The notes beneath the pieces were generated by a model. That model did no database searches. It saw only the letters and a program-made list of their open reading frames with translations, and was not told the origin of the DNA. Below are positions 26,855 through 34,436 of a stretch of DNA of 64,000 nucleotides, piece after piece. Source of the stretch: Synechococcus sp. PCC 7335 (GTDB lineage Bacteria > Cyanobacteriota > Cyanobacteriia > Phormidesmidales > Phormidesmidaceae); NCBI RefSeq assembly GCF_000155595.1, contig NZ_DS989904.1, positions 194,477 through 258,476 on the forward strand. The letters run 5' to 3'. The number at the start of each line of letters is the position of its first letter. The stretch's first letter is position 1. Both the position numbers and the translations under genes were made by a program.

Positions 26855-29200
26855 ATGAGCGATCAACCCGCGCAGCTTGTTCAAACGGGTGTCTTAGTAG
26901 GCCAACCCCGTGAACTTTTTGCCTGGCGAGTAGTCCATTCATTGCCTGGTCGAGTGAGATTGCGCGTACCTGCACTCCTAATCGCTACAGCTTGGCAGCA
27001 TAAAGTAAAAACGACATTGAATAAGACGGTGGGCGTCCGTTCGGTACGAATTAACCAGGCCGCCTGTTCAATGACCATTCAATATGATCCTGAGATTGAA
27101 TCTGCCCTCAAATTGCTACTACTCAAGCTAGAAGAGCGTTGTGGCTGCCAGTGTGATGAGAGCTTAGTGCAGTTTGCCTCTCTTCATTCTTCTTCAGCAC
27201 GTTCCTCAAAGAAGACGCTACCACCGATATCTCTTAAGGGGCAGACTCCTAAAAGCCAGACTCCTAAAAGTCAGACTTCTGAAGCTCACGCTGATCAAAC
27301 TTGGGCCGGGCTGAAGTTACCTGTGCTGGCTGCTGGACTGGCGGTTCTAAGTCGCTACAGCTGGCCATTGGAACTCAGATCGGGATTACGATCACTCTCG
27401 GCATTAGCACTGCTGGGGGCTGTTTTGCCGGTAGGCCAGCGCGCTTTTCGGAGTCTATCGGTCCATCGAAAATTCAACATTGACTGTTTGGATTTGCTTG
27501 CCCTTAGTCTTAGCGCCTGGCAGGGCAAGTTGCTCACACCTGCTTTGGTGCTGACCCTACATGAGCTAGGAGATACCATTCGAGAGCAAACCGCGCGCAC
27601 AACAGCGGTGCAATCTTCTAGCTTAGAAGATACGATTGGTCATTTTGCTTGGGTAAAGCTAGAGGCCGACGCGCCACCGCAGCAAATTCCGAGCGATCAA
27701 GTACAAATTGGGCAAACCGTCGTGGTTTATCCAGGAGAACAAATTCCAGTCGATGGTTCGGTACTGGTGGGTAAGGCCATTATTGACCAGCAAAGTCTCA
27801 CCGGAGAGGCGATGCCAATTGCAGGTCGTAGTGGCACGCAGGTGTATGCTTCTACCTTAGTGCGATCAGGTCAAATTCAGATTCGGGCCGAACGGGTGGG
27901 TCGCAATACTCGAGCAGCAGTGGGCTTGGAACTATTGCGGCAAGCGCCTGTTTACGATACCCGGATGGCGAACTACGCTGAGCAAGTGGCTGATCGTCTG
28001 ATTGTGCCGTCATTGTTGCTAGCCGGTGTGGTGCTGCTGACAACGGGTGATACGGCTCGAACAGCGGCGATTTTGACCCTAGACTTTGTCACTGGCATTC
28101 GCGTTTCTATTCCAATGGCTTTCTTGGGGGCGTTGAATCATACCACTCGGCATGGTGTGCTGATTCGAAGTGGTCGCACGTTGGAGAAGATAGCAGAGGT
28201 CGATACGATTGTCTTTGACAAAACTGGAACACTGACCCAGGGCCAAATTACGGTTGTTGATATTCAGCCTTTCAATGATGAAGCGGCCAGTGAGCACCAT
28301 CGTCAGTCGCTCAATGCAGCCGAAATTTTGCAGGTAGCGGCTTCTGCTGAACAGCGAATCAATCATCCTGTAGCGGCTGCGATCGCTCAGTACGCGCAGG
28401 CTCAAAATCTGCCAATGCTCTCGCGGGAGCACTGGTCTTATGAAGTAGGATTGGGCATTAAAGCACAAATCGAAGGTCGTAGCGTTTTGGTGGGCAGCGA
28501 GCGATTCCTACGCCAGTATGGAGTTGACTGGGCCGCTGATTGGACGGCGAATGTAATCACGCCAGAGACAGCAGTTGATTCTTTGATTTACGTTGCCTGT
28601 GAGGGACAGTTTTGGGGCACCATTCGCTATAGTGACCCGCTTCGATCAGAAAGTACGGAGCTGATCAAACGACTGCACAAAGAGTACGGCATCAAGGTCT
28701 ATCTGCTGACAGGAGACAATCCTCAACGGGCAATGCAAGTGGCTAATACGCTGGGGATTTCACAGCCACAAGTCTATGCCGAGGCTTTTCCAGAACAAAA
28801 GGCCCAGATCATTCAAGAATTGCATCGGGCGGGGCGTACCGTGGCCTTTGTCGGCGATGGACTAAATGATTCTATTGCTTTGGCCTACGCCGATGTCTCG
28901 GTTTCTTTCGCCAGAGGGGCTGAGGTTGCCCGAGAAACGGCTGATGTAGTGCTGATGGAAAACAATTTGCTGGACTTTTTAGAAATCATTGCGATCTCTA
29001 GGCAAACTCAACACCTAATTGAGCAGAATATTGGTCTGGTGGTGCTCCCTAACCTAATAGCGTTGGGTATCGCAACAACGCAAGGACTGCGGCCACTTAT
29101 TGCAACTGGCATTCATAATGGATCAGCGATCGCAGCTGGGCTAAATAGCCTTCGTCCTTTGTTGCAACATCGGCTAAATCCAAAGCGGATGGCAAGTTAA
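26855..29200 (+). CDS. P-type metal ATPase with N-terminal HMA2 domain, atypical TM metal site
   Basis: This 781-residue pump has an N-terminal HMA2 domain (about 23-100, HSLPGRVRLRVP) without CxxC, then a Lys/Thr-rich linker, membrane domain and catalytic domains with SLTGEAMP, FDKTGTLTQG, NHPVAAAI, LLTGDNPQRA and GDGLNDSIALA. The helix before the phosphorylation domain reads TLDFVTGIRVSIPMAF, so the CPC/SPC cysteine that normally binds metal is missing. This places it outside the Cu, Zn/Cd and Co groups; Mn2+ or Fe2+ transport, or a different substrate, is possible. The linker carries a 15-bp unit in three tandem copies (27242-27286). It is third in the DUF5132-HMA2-ATPase group and next to feo. 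Confidence 0.8.
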   Translation: MSDQPAQLVQTGVLVGQPRELFAWRVVHSLPGRVRLRVPALLIATAWQHKVKTTLNKTVGVRSVRINQAACSMTIQYDPEIESALKLLLLKLEERCGCQCDESLVQFASLHSSSARSSKKTLPPISLKGQTPKSQTPKSQTSEAHADQTWAGLKLPVLAAGLAVLSRYSWPLELRSGLRSLSALALLGAVLPVGQRAFRSLSVHRKFNIDCLDLLALSLSAWQGKLLTPALVLTLHELGDTIREQTARTTAVQSSSLEDTIGHFAWVKLEADAPPQQIPSDQVQIGQTVVVYPGEQIPVDGSVLVGKAIIDQQSLTGEAMPIAGRSGTQVYASTLVRSGQIQIRAERVGRNTRAAVGLELLRQAPVYDTRMANYAEQVADRLIVPSLLLAGVVLLTTGDTARTAAILTLDFVTGIRVSIPMAFLGALNHTTRHGVLIRSGRTLEKIAEVDTIVFDKTGTLTQGQITVVDIQPFNDEAASEHHRQSLNAAEILQVAASAEQRINHPVAAAIAQYAQAQNLPMLSREHWSYEVGLGIKAQIEGRSVLVGSERFLRQYGVDWAADWTANVITPETAVDSLIYVACEGQFWGTIRYSDPLRSESTELIKRLHKEYGIKVYLLTGDNPQRAMQVANTLGISQPQVYAEAFPEQKAQIIQELHRAGRTVAFVGDGLNDSIALAYADVSVSFARGAEVARETADVVLMENNLLDFLEIIAISRQTQHLIEQNIGLVVLPNLIALGIATTQGLRPLIATGIHNGSAIAAGLNSLRPLLQHRLNPKRMAS

Positions 29201-29355
29201 GCCAGCTCTATATAAGAAAAATAGAGAAAAAGCATATCTATAATTGCGCTAGTCTAATCAGAGCCGTGGTACTAATATGGTAGTTGGGAATCAAAGCCAT
29301 TAGTTAATTTTCAGCTTAGCCCGATATTATCTTGCAGCACGAGCGAGGCAAATCC

Positions 29356-29616
29356 ATGTCCCTCATTCATCTAGATAAGTCTGTTTTGCGTTTCCATATT
29401 CTTGAGCTTATGGAAGATGGTCACGCTGGCAATCAGCTAGCGTTGCTCGGGCTTAGCGCGGTATTACTAGGACCGAAGTTGCTGCCTACGCTGGCGAGAG
29501 CTTCTCGTCCTGTTGCCAAGCAACTAGTGAAAAGCGGTCATTCTTATCGCCCTCGAATGACACTAACAGAATGGATAAAGCAATCGCAGGGAAATAACTT
29601 AGACGCGGGCCGATGA
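29356..29616 (+). CDS. Small DUF5132-like protein, paralogue of the cassette's first gene
   Basis: From the ATG at 29356 (GAGG about 10 bp upstream) the product is 86 residues. Its segment NQLALLGLSAVLLGPKLLPTLARASRPVAKQLVKSG parallels the hydrophobic-plus-RPVLKATIKTG motif of the protein at 25837-26169. A TTG at 29332 is in frame but unlikely. It lies 155 bp after the ATPase and closes the cassette. The C-terminal part is basic. The function is unknown; the paired flanking of the ATPase by two related small proteins suggests subunits or regulators of the pump. Confidence 0.55.
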   Translation: MSLIHLDKSVLRFHILELMEDGHAGNQLALLGLSAVLLGPKLLPTLARASRPVAKQLVKSGHSYRPRMTLTEWIKQSQGNNLDAGR

Positions 29617-29721
29617 TTCTTCGTGATGAATGAGTTTAGCAGTGTTGACTAGCTGAATTTGCGCTGGTCGAGCCCAGGGCTTGCCTTCAAAATAGTCAGT
29701 CAGGTCATACTTACACTCCAT
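29599..29721 (-). other. Possible 40-codon minus-strand gene or gene remnant
   Basis: A 40-codon frame with ATG at 29721 reads with protein-like character (YDLTDYFEGKPWARPAQIQ then LVNTAKLIHHEESS). It overlaps the end of the plus-strand DUF5132-like gene by 18 bp. An in-frame stop just upstream rules out a longer product. I do not recognise the family. It could be the tail of a decayed gene. Confidence 0.25.
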
Positions 29722-30237
29722 ACTTACATTGGGAAATACTGCCAACCATTAGCCTTGGTAAGGCTAGCAAAAGAGATACAAGAGACAAAAGGGTGCGCGC
29801 AACTTTTTGGCCCTTTCTCTATTTTTCCGTTGTTTGTATTTTCCCTTGCTTTCTACAACGTAATAATCAGATGAATCTACCAATATCAACCATTGATAAT
29901 GGCTATTGATACTATTCAAAATACCTAGTGAAGAACCTTCTTTGTTTGAAAAGATTTAACAATATCCTATTCACTATTGATAGTCAGCACTGACAGATTT
30001 GTCTCACTTTTTGTTAAGCAATAGGGAACAAGGCAGAAGAGTCGCTGTAGAAAGGTAGAAGTAATGTAGAGTCATTCTTAATAAGCCATAACAAATTTAG
30101 CTACAGGTTGAAAGGAGATCGCTGTGGGTCCAATGACAACCAGCCAACACAGCCAGCCAGCACAGTAATCGCTATGCCTGATGATTAACAATGGTATCTA
30201 TTGTCATTAGTCACTGAGAATAACGGGTAAATAGTAG
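29722..30237. promoter_or_regulatory. Upstream region of the feo operon, no gene seen
   Basis: About 500 bp of AT-rich DNA without a credible gene. It has a perfect dyad TATCAA-CCA-TTGATA at 29884-29898 and several related ATTGATA/CTATTG words (about 29904, 29970, 30198). An imperfect dyad around ACAATGG/CTATTGT lies about 40-50 bp before the feoA ATG. Such A/T-rich dyads are compatible with Fur-type iron boxes, but they do not match the GATAATGATAATCATTATC consensus closely, so the assignment is weak. Confidence 0.35.
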
Positions 30238-31026
30238 ATGGACGAAGCAGAATATGATAGGCGCATTGACGCTTTAGAGCGCTTTCCCGATCAGGATGAT
30301 GGCTATTTAGCCGCTCGTTCTTCGATTGTTTGTTCTTTAGCAATGACTTCAGTGGGTGACATTGTTCAAGTCGTCTCACTACGGGGCGACTCACAAACCA
30401 ACCGTCGCCTGATTGATATGGGCATTTCGGTGAACGTTCAAGGCACCATTATTAGCCGAGCAGAGGGTGGATTGGTGGTATTCGCTCGAGATGGCTGTCG
30501 GCTGGGCCTTGGTGCCACGATGGCACAGAAGATTTTTGTCAAGGTTCTTAACAGCCCTAGTCTCAATAAATCTTCTGCTAATGAATCTGCTTTTGGCAAA
30601 TCTACTTTTGGCCAAATTCCTAGGAGTCTAGAACCCTCTATGAATCAAACAACATCTGCGGAGCGAGATACTCAACCGCTTGAGGCTAAACCTTCTAGTA
30701 AACCCCTTAGTGAGCTGAGCGTAGGTGACTCGGGCAGCGTGGTGGGCTACGAAAAAGGCAGCCGGGCCTATCGCAAAAAACTGTTGGCTATGGGCCTTAC
30801 ACCTGGCACTGCTTTCACCATCACTCATCAAGCACCGATGGGCGATCCGATTGAACTACAAGTGCGTGGCTTTAAGCTGAGTCTGCGAAAGGGAGAGGCG
30901 GCCACGTTGCAGGTCGTGTCTAACTCATCTACCCATTCGGCTTCAGCAACAGCACTTGCTGATGAAGTGACGAATCTTGAACCTACTAGCGTCCCTCTCA
31001 ACCATAAGGAGAACCGCGATGAGTAA
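30238..31026 (+). CDS. feoA: FeoA-like protein with two FeoA domains
   Basis: This 262-residue protein carries two SH3-like FeoA domains. Domain 1 (about 36-103) has SVGDIVQVVSLRGDSQTNRR then LIDMGI. Domain 2 (about 158-228) has LSVGDSGSVVGYEKGSRAYRK then LLAMGLTPG and ends in LRKGEAATLQV. Single-domain FeoA (about 75-85 aa) is the norm. The linker contains a 15-bp tandem duplication (30586-30615). The ATG at 30238 gives a 35-residue leader before domain 1; an ATG at 30343 is the alternative, and neither has a clear ribosome site. It overlaps feoB by 8 bp. The protein is cytoplasmic and supports FeoB-mediated ferrous iron uptake. Confidence 0.88.
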   Translation: MDEAEYDRRIDALERFPDQDDGYLAARSSIVCSLAMTSVGDIVQVVSLRGDSQTNRRLIDMGISVNVQGTIISRAEGGLVVFARDGCRLGLGATMAQKIFVKVLNSPSLNKSSANESAFGKSTFGQIPRSLEPSMNQTTSAERDTQPLEAKPSSKPLSELSVGDSGSVVGYEKGSRAYRKKLLAMGLTPGTAFTITHQAPMGDPIELQVRGFKLSLRKGEAATLQVVSNSSTHSASATALADEVTNLEPTSVPLNHKENRDE

Positions 31027-33388
31027 TGATATTAGAAGTAACGATATTAGAAATGGAACAATTGCCCTAGTAGGTAATCCTAACTGCGGGAAAACTACTC
31101 TTTTTAATGCGCTAACCGGAGCAAATCAGCGGGTTGGTAACTGGCCAGGGGTGACGGTAGAGCGCAAAGAAGGCCGCTATCAATATGGCAACACAACCGT
31201 GACCGTTGTGGATTTGCCAGGGGTTTATTCCTTAGATGCAGATGAGCACGAAGGTGGATTGGATGAGGCGATCGCCTGTAAGTATCTCATGTCGAACCAG
31301 GCTCAGGTCATTGTCAACATTGTGGATGCGGCCAATCTGGAGCGCAATCTCTATCTCACCAGCCAAATACTAGACATGGAGCGCCCGCTGATTGTGGCAC
31401 TCAACATGATGGATGTGGCCAAAGAACACAATGTCTGCATCGACACTGAGCAGCTAGCGGCTCGGTTAGGCTGCCCTGTGATCCCGCTGGTGGCCTCTCG
31501 TGGCTGGGGCGTGGATCTATTACAGCGTAACCTAGACGAGTTTTTGGTTGCACCTCAGCTCGCCTGCGCGCAAGTTACGTATCCAGCGGTCATTGAAGAA
31601 GCGCTAAGCGCTCTAGCCCCTAGCCGCTGGGCATCGCTCCATCTGTTGGAATATGGTGAGCGTGCACTGACTGGCTCATTCGTCTGTCCTTCTATTACAC
31701 CTTCTATGGCAGAGTGTCAAACGCTGCAACAACCCTTGATTCAGCAGCGCGATCGCATCCACCAAACCCTAGGGGAAGATGTTGACATTACCCTAGCCGA
31801 TAGCCGCTATCGCTATGCTCATCAGCTCGCGCAGTCGGTTGCCAGTCGTCCCCAGGAAATTAGCTTTAGCACCTCCGATAAAATCGATCGGATTGTCTTA
31901 AATCGCTGGTTAGGCATTCCTATCTTCTTAGGTGTGATGTATCTGCTGTTCATGTTTTCTATCAACGTGGGCAGCGCTTTTATCGATTTCTTTGATATCT
32001 TTTTTGGCACTATCTTTGTAGATGGCTTGGGCACTCTGCTCGCGGCTATAAACGCCCCTGAGTGGATACAAGTTCTCCTCGCCGATGGATTCGGTAGCGG
32101 CATCCAGACGGTGGCCACCTTTATTCCGGTGATTGGCTGTTTGTTCTTGTTCATGGCCTTTCTAGAAGACAGTGGCTATATGGCCCGCGCCGCCTTTGTG
32201 ATGGATCGCTTTATGCGGTTTGTGGGTTTGCCCGGAAAATCTTTTGTGCCTATGATGGTGGGCTTTGGCTGTAATGTGCCAGCGATTATGGCGACTCGCA
32301 CCTTAGAGAGTCGGCGAGAGCGTATTCTCACAATTTTGATGAATCCTTTCATGTCTTGCGGCGCGCGCCTTCCAGTGTATGCCCTATTTGCCGCTGCCTT
32401 TTTCCCCGCAACGGGCCAAAATATTGTGTTTGCGCTCTATCTCATCGGTATGGGTATGGCGGTTTTAACTGGGCTGATCATGAAGCACACCTTACTTCAG
32501 GGCAAGGCGGTCCCTTTTGTGATGGAGCTACCCACCTATCACCTGCCAACACTCAAAGGCGTTTTGATTCGGACGTGGGAGCGACTAAAAAGCTTCATTC
32601 TCAGAGCAGGCCGTGTGATTGTGCTGATGGTGATGGTCTTGAGTTTGTTGAATGCCATCGGCACCGATGGATCTTTTGGACACGAGAACAGAGACAGTTC
32701 TGTTTTGAGTGCGGCCAGTAGAAACCTTACTCCAGCTTTTGCGCCAATGGGATTGCGACAGGAGAACTGGCCCGCGACGGTAGGACTCTTTACGGGCGTT
32801 TTTGCGAAAGAAGCGGTAGTGGGAACGTTGGATTCTCTCTATACGCAGCTAGGGGAGAGTGAGGCGATCGCAGCGGGCGTAGAGATTGAAGAGACTGCTT
32901 TTAGCTTTTTTGGCAATCTAGGTGAAGCCTTTGCCACGATCCCAGCCAATTTGGCAGAACTCTCTGGCACTGTTTTAGATCCGTTGGGCCTTTCGGTTGG
33001 TGATGTCAGCAGTCCAGAAGTGGCAGCCTCTGAGCAAGAAGTAGCCTTCACTACCTTTGGCCAGATGGCACGGCGGTTTGACGGACAGGCGGGTGCGTTT
33101 GCCTATCTGTTGTTTGTGCTAATGTACTTTCCCTGTGTGGCCGCAATGGGCGCGGTGTATCGAGAAACGAATGCCGGCTGGACGGTTTTTGTAGGTTTGT
33201 GGACAACGGGGCTCGCATATTGGAGCGCGGTCTGCTACTACCAAATTGCCACTATTGGTCGGCATCCGATGGGTTCACTGATGTGGATAGCCGGTCTGAC
33301 AGGAATTCTAGTCACCGCTTTTGTCGTTATGCGCGTTTGGCCTTCTCGCACCTTCTCGCAGGGTCTCCAAAACCCATCGGTCCGCTAG
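31019..33388 (+). CDS. feoB: Ferrous iron transporter FeoB
   Basis: This 789-residue protein starts at ATG 31019, within the end of feoA and behind AAGGAGAA. The N-terminal G domain has GNPNCGKTTLFNALTG (G1), NWPGVTVERKEG (G2), DLPGVYSL (G3) and NMMD (G4). A helical regulatory domain follows, then the membrane part (about 290-775) with FeoB hallmarks GFGCNVPAIMATRTLESRRER and MNPFMSCGARLPVYA, including the conserved cysteine. It imports Fe2+ across the inner membrane. Codons 2-11 contain a 15-bp tandem duplication (SNDIRSNDIR). Ferrous iron dominates in anoxia, in line with the neighbouring nif and fermentation genes. Confidence 0.97.
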   Translation: MSNDIRSNDIRNGTIALVGNPNCGKTTLFNALTGANQRVGNWPGVTVERKEGRYQYGNTTVTVVDLPGVYSLDADEHEGGLDEAIACKYLMSNQAQVIVNIVDAANLERNLYLTSQILDMERPLIVALNMMDVAKEHNVCIDTEQLAARLGCPVIPLVASRGWGVDLLQRNLDEFLVAPQLACAQVTYPAVIEEALSALAPSRWASLHLLEYGERALTGSFVCPSITPSMAECQTLQQPLIQQRDRIHQTLGEDVDITLADSRYRYAHQLAQSVASRPQEISFSTSDKIDRIVLNRWLGIPIFLGVMYLLFMFSINVGSAFIDFFDIFFGTIFVDGLGTLLAAINAPEWIQVLLADGFGSGIQTVATFIPVIGCLFLFMAFLEDSGYMARAAFVMDRFMRFVGLPGKSFVPMMVGFGCNVPAIMATRTLESRRERILTILMNPFMSCGARLPVYALFAAAFFPATGQNIVFALYLIGMGMAVLTGLIMKHTLLQGKAVPFVMELPTYHLPTLKGVLIRTWERLKSFILRAGRVIVLMVMVLSLLNAIGTDGSFGHENRDSSVLSAASRNLTPAFAPMGLRQENWPATVGLFTGVFAKEAVVGTLDSLYTQLGESEAIAAGVEIEETAFSFFGNLGEAFATIPANLAELSGTVLDPLGLSVGDVSSPEVAASEQEVAFTTFGQMARRFDGQAGAFAYLLFVLMYFPCVAAMGAVYRETNAGWTVFVGLWTTGLAYWSAVCYYQIATIGRHPMGSLMWIAGLTGILVTAFVVMRVWPSRTFSQGLQNPSVR

Positions 33389-33425
33389 CAGCCCCATACA
33401 ATAGCAACAAAAGGCAATTCAAACG

Positions 33426-33650
33426 ATGCTCATCGATGTCCAAAACTACATAGCTACCCACGGAACGGTTTCTGTTATAGATCTCTCTTATCGCTTTCAT
33501 ACAGATGCGAGTACTCTTAAACCGATGCTTAGCAAGCTTAGCCGTAAGGGTCGCATTCAGGCCGTACCCATAGCGACAAAATGTAAAGGCTGCACTGTCT
33601 GTGATTCGCTTCAACTAGAATGTTACCGGTGGCTCGAAGCATCAAAGTAG
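33426..33650 (+). CDS. feoC: FeoC-like winged-helix protein with cysteine cluster
   Basis: This 74-residue protein has a winged-helix pattern (MLIDVQNYIATHGTVSVIDL then LSYRFHTDASTLKPMLSKLSRKGRI), followed by CKGCTVCDSLQLEC. The spacing CxxCxxC-x6-C matches the Fe-S (oxygen-sensitive) loop of FeoC. FeoC members regulate FeoB stability or activity in enterobacteria. It lies 37 bp after feoB, completing a feoABC operon. FeoC is less common outside gammaproteobacteria, so this assignment rests on size, context and the four cysteines. Confidence 0.78.
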   Translation: MLIDVQNYIATHGTVSVIDLSYRFHTDASTLKPMLSKLSRKGRIQAVPIATKCKGCTVCDSLQLECYRWLEASK

Positions 33651-33842
33651 ATGCTAGCGAGACTGCCGTGGTTGAATACACGTATAGCTAGCGTCGGCTG
33701 CGTGCTCAAAGCGTAGGCTAAACCCACGCTACCTATCTACTTAGCTTTGTATGTATCAATGGTTTTACCGACTAGAGGTGTACAGAGCTAGGTACCGCAG
33801 CTATATTTGACCTATGTTCTCTAATGTCTAGGAGTAAGCGCT

Positions 33843-34379
33843 ATGTTGTCTGAACCGATGATCAATCGGCTAAACGAGCAGATCAATCTAGAAATGTTAT
33901 CGTCTCATCTTTATTTACAGATGAGTTCTTGGTGCGCTTATAAGGCATTGGACGGGTGCGCAGCTTTACTCAGACAGCATGCGGATGAAGAAATGGGGCA
34001 CATGCGTCGCCTGATCGATTATCTACAAGAAACGGGCGGACTAGCGCTAGTCGGCGGTATGCAGGCGCCACCCAAAGAGTTCAACTCCCTACAAGAGATG
34101 TTTGAAAAGGTCTACGCCCACGAACAATTCATTACAAGCAAGATCAATGATCTCGTGCATCTTGCTAACATAGAACCCGACTATGCCACGCTACAATTTC
34201 TGCAGTGGTATGTTGCAGAACAGCATCAGGAAGAGTTCTTTTTCAAAAGTATTCTAGATAAGATCACCCTGATTGGCACAGAAGATCGAGGTCTCTTTTG
34301 GATCGATCGTGAAATTGCTGCGCTAGCGGCGTCTGGGAGTAAGGAAGTAACTGCGATCGAGTCCACACCTCAAATCTAG
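33843..34379 (+). CDS. ftnA: Ferritin (non-heme, FtnA type)
   Basis: This 178-residue four-helix iron-storage protein forms 24-mer shells in the cytoplasm. Ferroxidase residues are visible in INLEMLSSHLYLQMSSWC, ADEEMGHMRRLIDYLQETGG and VAEQHQEEFFF. No heme-binding Met typical of bacterioferritin is apparent, so ferritin is preferred. A good AGGAG site precedes the ATG. It lies about 190 bp after feoC and converges with modBC. Ferrous import followed by storage would buffer iron for nitrogenase and the Fe-S enzymes. Confidence 0.93.
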   Translation: MLSEPMINRLNEQINLEMLSSHLYLQMSSWCAYKALDGCAALLRQHADEEMGHMRRLIDYLQETGGLALVGGMQAPPKEFNSLQEMFEKVYAHEQFITSKINDLVHLANIEPDYATLQFLQWYVAEQHQEEFFFKSILDKITLIGTEDRGLFWIDREIAALAASGSKEVTAIESTPQI

Positions 34380-34436
34380 CGACCTCCCAAATCTAGGAAC
34401 CCCAAACTGAAGAGTCGAGTCCTCATTCACTTTCAG

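Noticed and set aside
29659-29874. 71-codon plus-strand frame before feoA
   Set aside because: No family match; hydrophobic stretch comes from AT-rich DNA.
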